8,326 nt of DNA from Eikenella sp963548155. Lineage in GTDB: Bacteria > Pseudomonadota > Gammaproteobacteria > Burkholderiales > Neisseriaceae. Location of the stretch: NCBI GenBank assembly GCA_963548155.1, contig CAUUTP010000088.1, positions 1-8,326 on the forward strand. Reading direction: 5' to 3'. Positions 5,403 through 8,326 of the stretch are shown here, in pieces (within the stretch, counting starts at the first letter, position 1; every line of letters starts with the position of its first letter). The notes beneath the pieces are model-generated. The model had not been told where the DNA came from, searched no databases, and saw only the letters and a list, made by a program, of their open reading frames with translations. The position numbers and the translations under genes are program-made.

Positions 5403-5558
5403 ATGATTTGGGCTTTATTGATTTTATTAGCTCTTTCTTATATTGCCAGCGGTAAGAAGATGACAAGTGGTTTTGGTGACAAGCTCGCTTGGGTCTTGTT
5501 AGTTCTGTTCTTGGCGGCTTTGGCCTATGGTTTTTATATGGCTAATTATGCGGAATAA
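5403..5558 (+). CDS. Small two-span membrane protein, 51 aa
   Basis: The ATG at 5403 lies about eight bases after GAAAGG. The product begins MIWALLILLALSYIASGKK and has two hydrophobic segments (about 2-16 and 29-47) joined by a short loop with three lysines (18, 19, 27). By the positive-inside rule the loop would be cytoplasmic. I recognise no family. The size suits a minor coat protein or a small assembly or lysis-type membrane protein. The next gene starts 12 bases downstream, so they form one unit with the pIII-like gene. The T/G-rich composition matches its neighbours. Confidence 0.6.
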   Translation: MIWALLILLALSYIASGKKMTSGFGDKLAWVLLVLFLAALAYGFYMANYAE

Positions 5559-5569
5559 GGGGGCTTGAA

Positions 5570-5842
5570 ATGGATTGGAATCAATGTTTTTTGATGCAGC
5601 CTGATGGCGGCAGTTATGCAACGAATTTTAATAATTATCTGACTTTTGTCGTGAATGGGTATAACAGTTTGGTACCGAATGGGCAGCCAGATTTTTCTAA
5701 ACCGGTATATTTGGGCGTAATGATGAGTCCGGCGCAGTTGGCTGTATTGCGCGCTAACCGGCATTTATTTGATGAGAGTTTTAATGATGCTTTGGAACGG
5801 TTACAAAAGAGTTATGACAGGCTTCAAGTGGAGGTGGGTTAG
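5570..5842 (+). CDS. Hypothetical protein, 90 aa, coupled to the pIII-like gene
   Basis: A strong ribosome binding site (AAGGGGG) precedes the ATG by six bases. The protein begins MDWNQCFLMQPDGG, has an aromatic and Asn-rich middle (NFNNYLTFVVNGYNSL) and a C-terminal helix (LFDESFNDALERLQKSYDRLQVEV) that looks amphipathic or coiled-coil. There is no signal peptide or obvious membrane span and only one cysteine. I recognise no family. Its 3' end overlaps the likely start of the adsorption protein by 29 bases, which implies coupled expression and perhaps a partner or chaperone role. This last point is inference. Confidence 0.65.
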   Translation: MDWNQCFLMQPDGGSYATNFNNYLTFVVNGYNSLVPNGQPDFSKPVYLGVMMSPAQLAVLRANRHLFDESFNDALERLQKSYDRLQVEVG

Positions 5843-7427
5843 TTTATTTTCTCTGCTGAGTGTAGCGGTGCCGGTATGGGCAGATGTGCCAGCCTATCCA
5901 CCGCAAAATGTACCTTCTATGCAGCGTTTAGCTGCTGCGCCAAATGGTCAGTTATTGACAGGGTATAACTCTGTTAATGGTAATTGGTCTTATGATATGA
6001 ATTCTGGTGTGGCTAGGGTTGATAGATTCCAGAATGTCAATCGCGGCGCCGGTGGCCTAGTTGGCACCAAAACCAACCCCGTCAATCTTTACGACAATTA
6101 CGGCAACGTCGCCCGCGGCCAGATCCAAACACAAACCGCCATGCCTGCTAATTCTAGGATAGCCCAAGGCCTAGGCTCTATCTATGTTCTGCAAATCGCC
6201 AACCAACATCTAACCAACCTCAAAGCCCAAGGCGTTTCTGAAATGTACAGCCGCGGTTTTGAGAATGGCGATTGGGGCATGGTTGCAGATGCCACCGCAA
6301 GGCTGTTTGACTGGACAGGCTTTGGCGGAAACGTGCGTGATAGTCTTTACGGCAATCCCGATATGCAGCAGATGAATCAGCAATTACAACAGCAAGCATT
6401 GCAACAGGCACAACAGCAATTTAGCCAATATCAAGCCGTCCCCCATCCTGAGCAGATTAACCCTGCTAATTATTCGGATTACGTTTTACTTACGATTAAC
6501 GAGTTTGGCGAGGGGATTCCTCGATTAAGCAGGCAAGTTTTAGTAAGTAAAGCAGATTTTCGGCAAAAGCGCTGGCAGACAGGTGTTGTTCTTCAAAGCA
6601 AGAACATAGAACAAAGCTGGCCTATTCGTATAGGTGCGGTGGAAATTATGCCCCAGCTGCCAATTAACAATTTTAATTGGGTGCAATTGCGGGCAAAGTT
6701 TGCAACTGCCCAAGATATACGAGATTACAACTTGAGAAATTTGCCTCAGTTATCTGAACTTGTACCAAGGGAAGCCGAAGTAGCCCGCCTGCTTGAACAG
6801 ATGCTGAATGATAACAACCGAAATCACACAGAATTAATTAATGCCCTTTGGGGCGCCGGTGTGATTGGCCCCGGCAATACTCAAAGCATGGTAACGGGCA
6901 GTCCTGCCGATAATACTTTCCTGACCCAGCCTTTTACTCCAGAGGGTTCAAACCAAGCCCAACAAACACAATTCATTGTGAACAATAACGGCAGCATTAC
7001 ACAAAACACAATCCAGCGCCCCGATTTGGTTGCCAACAGCAGCCAAGCTCCTACCCGTGCCGAAGTGGCTGCACAGCATCAACAAGGCCAGCAGGATACC
7101 CGCCCGCAAAAAGAAGGCAGTACATCAGAAAAGCCCGATATTTGTGCGCAAAACCCGAATAGCTTGATGTGTGCGCCTATGGGCAATACCGACTATCAGG
7201 ATTTAGTATTACCACAGCAAAACATCAATATCGCCCTATCTCCGCTGCATATCTTTAATACAGATGCAGCCTGTCCCGCTCCCACCTCTTTCAGCATAGC
7301 GGGAACGCAGCAAAGAATGAGTTACGAACCAATGTGCGACACAGCCCGCAAAGCACGCCCGTTTATTATCATGATGGCCATGACTGCCGCATTTTTGATG
7401 GTGTTTAGCGCCCTTAACCGCCGTTAG
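5814..7427 (+). CDS. pIII-like adsorption protein with a TspB-like C-terminus
   Basis: From the ATG at 5814 the protein has 537 residues. I chose this start because it gives a proper signal peptide: basic FKWRW, a hydrophobic core, and VWA before the mature DVPAYPP at residue 24. An in-frame ATG at 5769 would only add 15 residues. The middle has a Gln-rich stretch (about 183-207). The C-terminus carries DICAQNPNSLMC, then ACPAPTSF, YEPMCDTARKARP and one membrane span followed by NRR. This is the ending I recognise from Neisseria TspB and other pIII-like attachment proteins, which sit at the virion tip and bind the receptor, probably a pilus. Base composition switches from C-poor to C-rich near 6030, hinting at a recombinant gene. 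The stop overlaps an uptake sequence. Confidence 0.8.
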   Translation: MTGFKWRWVSLFSLLSVAVPVWADVPAYPPQNVPSMQRLAAAPNGQLLTGYNSVNGNWSYDMNSGVARVDRFQNVNRGAGGLVGTKTNPVNLYDNYGNVARGQIQTQTAMPANSRIAQGLGSIYVLQIANQHLTNLKAQGVSEMYSRGFENGDWGMVADATARLFDWTGFGGNVRDSLYGNPDMQQMNQQLQQQALQQAQQQFSQYQAVPHPEQINPANYSDYVLLTINEFGEGIPRLSRQVLVSKADFRQKRWQTGVVLQSKNIEQSWPIRIGAVEIMPQLPINNFNWVQLRAKFATAQDIRDYNLRNLPQLSELVPREAEVARLLEQMLNDNNRNHTELINALWGAGVIGPGNTQSMVTGSPADNTFLTQPFTPEGSNQAQQTQFIVNNNGSITQNTIQRPDLVANSSQAPTRAEVAAQHQQGQQDTRPQKEGSTSEKPDICAQNPNSLMCAPMGNTDYQDLVLPQQNINIALSPLHIFNTDAACPAPTSFSIAGTQQRMSYEPMCDTARKARPFIIMMAMTAAFLMVFSALNRR

Positions 7428-7437
7428 GCTACCTGAA
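7426..7437 (+). repeat. Second Eikenella-type DNA uptake sequence, overlapping the pIII-like stop codon
   Basis: A perfect AGGCTACCTGAA overlaps the last two bases of the TAG stop (7425-7427) of the adsorption gene. There is no inverted partner nearby, so a terminator role is unlikely. It is identical to the copy at 5319-5330. Confidence 0.75.
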
Positions 7438-7456
7438 GAAACGAAAGGAACCAAAG

Positions 7457-7744
7457 ATGGGCAAAACCCTTGCTGGAATGTTTACCGCAGTTCTAACCAC
7501 CTTAGCGGGCAAAATCATCATGGCCTTAGGTATATCCGCCATTTCTTATACCGGCCTAAACCTGCTCCAAACTCAAATGATTAACGCCCTGACTAGCCAG
7601 CTATCCGCTGCTCCACTTTCCGCCGTTCAGATTATGTACATTGGCGGCCTAGGGGTAGCTCTAAACTGGATACTGGGTGCAGTGGCCTTTCTAGTATCGT
7701 TCAATTCAGTAGCCAAGCTCGGCAGCATCTTCCGCCAGAAATAA
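7457..7744 (+). CDS. DUF2523 family protein, pVI-like minor coat protein
   Basis: This 95-residue, very hydrophobic protein has a span at about 15-37 (including the GISAISYTGLNLL pattern), a central amphipathic part and a second hydrophobic region at about 58-82 (YIGGLGVALNWILGAVAFLV), ending in a basic FRQK. The layout and the phrase around YTGL, plus ALNWIL, match DUF2523 proteins, which sit next to pIII-like genes in filamentous phages and are thought to be pVI equivalents anchoring the adsorption protein to the virion end. AAAGGA precedes the ATG by about eight bases, and the gene lies 29 bases after the pIII-like stop. It is the last clear structural gene of the phage. Confidence 0.85.
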   Translation: MGKTLAGMFTAVLTTLAGKIIMALGISAISYTGLNLLQTQMINALTSQLSAAPLSAVQIMYIGGLGVALNWILGAVAFLVSFNSVAKLGSIFRQK

Positions 7745-7919
7745 AGCAACATAGAATAGATATTCTAAACGGCTTAAAACTTGCTTAAACCATAAAGCCG
7801 CATCATGCCTACATTTAGCCTTGTTAGAAAACAAAGGGAAAGATTGGCGGGTGTGGCTTTACTTATGCCAAAAATCAATACGGTATCTTTGTCCACAGAC
7901 ACAATATAAGGATTGCATC
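7745..7919 (+). ncRNA. Structured leader upstream of the IS110-type recombinase (candidate bridge RNA region)
   Basis: These 175 bases hold no supported gene but several foldable segments: the palindrome TAGAATAGATATTCTA (7752-7767), CGGCTT/AAGCCG (7770-7775 with 7795-7800), CCTTGTT/AACAAAGG with one bulge (7819-7837), and TTGGC/GCCAA (7844-7848 with 7867-7871). IS110-group elements such as IS621 encode a guide (bridge) RNA of about this length directly upstream of the recombinase. Position and size therefore fit, but the two internal guide loops were not demonstrated. The segment may also contain the phage end or simple untranslated sequence. Confidence 0.35.
7752..7767. repeat. Palindrome TAGAATAGATATTCTA
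   Basis: Two exact 7-base arms (7752-7758, 7761-7767) flank a central GA, eight bases after the DUF2523 stop. It is AT-rich, which fits an operator, a recombination site or part of an mRNA end structure better than a strong terminator. It does not match the Neisseria dif sequence I know. Confidence 0.5.
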
Positions 7920-7925
7920 ATGCAA
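7913..7925 (+). repeat. Palindrome TTGCATCATGCAA over the recombinase start codon
   Basis: Exact 6-base arms (7913-7918 and 7920-7925) flank C7919, and the right arm begins with the ATG itself. The inner GCATCATGC recurs as a direct copy at 7800-7808. A hairpin here would bury the start codon, and a protein binding it could regulate the recombinase. Confidence 0.5.
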
Positions 7926-8279
7926 AAAATCGTACTTGGATTAGATATATCTAAATTGACTATAGATGCATATTTCAATGGTCAAGATGATTTTATTCGG
8001 GTCATGAACAATCAAGCAGGAATAGAAAAATTGATTGAGCGCATAAAAAACTATCAGCAACAAAGTAAAGAGATTCATGCTTGCTGCGAATACACCGGCG
8101 TTTATTACTTTCCGCTTGCCAGCGCATTGCATGACTCAGGAATCAAAATCAGTGTAATCAATCCGCTTTCTATCAAGCTATACGCAGAATACAGATTAAG
8201 ACGAACAAAAACCGACAAACAAGATGCGAAATTAATTGCCGATTATTGCGAAAAAGAAAATCCGCCATTATGGGCATAA
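7920..8279 (+). pseudogene. IS110/Piv-family recombinase, truncated after the DEDD domain
   Basis: The open frame from ATG 7920 gives 119 residues, starting MQKIVLGLDISK with AAGGA eight bases upstream. Catalytic acidic residues in IS110-family spacing are all present: D9 (GLDISK), E57 (CCEYTGVY), D99 and D102 (TDKQDAKLIADYC). This matches the RuvC-like DEDD half of the family. Full-length members are about 310-350 residues and carry a C-terminal domain with a catalytic serine. Here the frame stops at TAA right after ENPPLWA, and none of the three forward frames in the last 47 bases looks like a continuation, so the gene is cut short. In Neisseria filamentous phages a gene of this family is thought to integrate the phage. 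Opening further upstream at a TTG (7821) is less likely, because the family N-terminus begins at 7920. Confidence 0.8.
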
Positions 8280-8326
8280 GTAACAAAAAAGGTGCTATTT
8301 CAGAGAACCTTGCCAGTAAGTAACAA
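8277..8326 (+). repeat. Direct repeat TAAGTAACAA, 40 bases apart
   Basis: TAAGTAACAA occurs at 8277-8286, starting with the recombinase stop codon, and again at 8317-8326, the last bases of the window. The 30 bases between hold no feature I recognise. The repeat begins exactly where recombinase similarity ends, so it may mark a deletion or insertion junction or an attachment-site remnant. At 10 bp it could also be chance. Confidence 0.4.

Noticed and set aside
5769..5813. Upstream ATG for the pIII-like protein
   Set aside because: It would add 15 residues before a complete signal peptide and deepen the overlap with the 90-aa gene. The ATG at 5814 gives a normal secreted precursor.
7821..7919. 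TTG start extending the recombinase by 33 residues
   Set aside because: The family N-terminus begins at MQKIVLGLDISK, and AAGGA lies eight bases before the ATG at 7920.
1..8326. dif site or meningococcal dRS3 repeat (ATTCCC-N8-GGGAAT) as integration target
   Set aside because: Neither pattern was found by reading, so XerCD or dRS3-type integration cannot be supported from this window.
1..8326. Secretin (pIV), toxin-antitoxin pair, CRISPR array or tRNA
   Set aside because: No frame with secretin features, no recognisable toxin-antitoxin pair, no regularly spaced repeats and no tRNA fold were seen.

Overview
The window is most of a filamentous (inovirus-type) prophage, apparently from a member of the Neisseriaceae. 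It holds a coherent set of co-oriented genes: an RstA-like rolling-circle replication initiator, a probable pV-type ssDNA-binding protein, several very small membrane proteins, a pVIII-type major coat protein with a signal peptide, a Zot/pI assembly ATPase, a large pIII/TspB-like adsorption protein and a DUF2523/pVI-like minor coat protein. An IS110/Piv-family recombinase follows at the right end. This toolkit, with a phage-borne IS110-type recombinase, resembles the Nf/MDA phages of Neisseria. Two perfect copies of AGGCTACCTGAA (5319-5330, 7426-7437) match, as I recall it, the DNA-uptake-sequence dialect of Eikenella, so Eikenella or a close relative is the best host guess. No meningococcal ATGCCGTCTGAA was seen.

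Layout, all on the + strand. 1-114: 3' end of an upstream gene. 116-1420: replication initiator. 1468-1988: pV-like protein and a coupled 67-aa protein. 1989-2497: two small genes (a 41-aa membrane protein and a 49-aa very acidic protein) separated by hairpin-rich gaps. 2498-3827: coat module with pVIII, a 101-aa membrane protein, a 243-aa membrane protein with a long acidic tail, and a 22-aa hydrophobic ORF. 3865-4992: Zot. 5013-5842: three small genes of unknown function around a structured 195-bp gap that is a candidate origin or regulatory region. 5814-7744: pIII-like protein and DUF2523 protein. 7745-7919: structured noncoding leader. 7920-8279: truncated recombinase that retains its DEDD half.

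How the genes fit together (family knowledge plus inference): Rep nicks and replicates the circular DNA, the pV-like protein coats the ssDNA, and Zot uses ATP in the inner membrane to extrude it while exchanging the coat for pVIII. Small membrane proteins cap the tips, and the pIII-like protein with the pVI-like protein forms the adsorption end. No secretin (pIV) gene is present, so virions probably leave through a host secretin such as the type IV pilus PilQ. Integration was probably catalysed by the IS110/Piv recombinase, which may need an RNA guide. In this copy that gene lacks its C-terminal serine domain.

The features most worth a second look are the truncated recombinase with its structured leader, the position of the pIII/pVI block downstream of zot, two very acidic small proteins, a C8 tract in rep at a sharp composition boundary, mutually exclusive hairpins at 2007-2065, and uptake sequences embedded in a phage. 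No tRNA, rRNA, CRISPR array or minus-strand gene could be supported.
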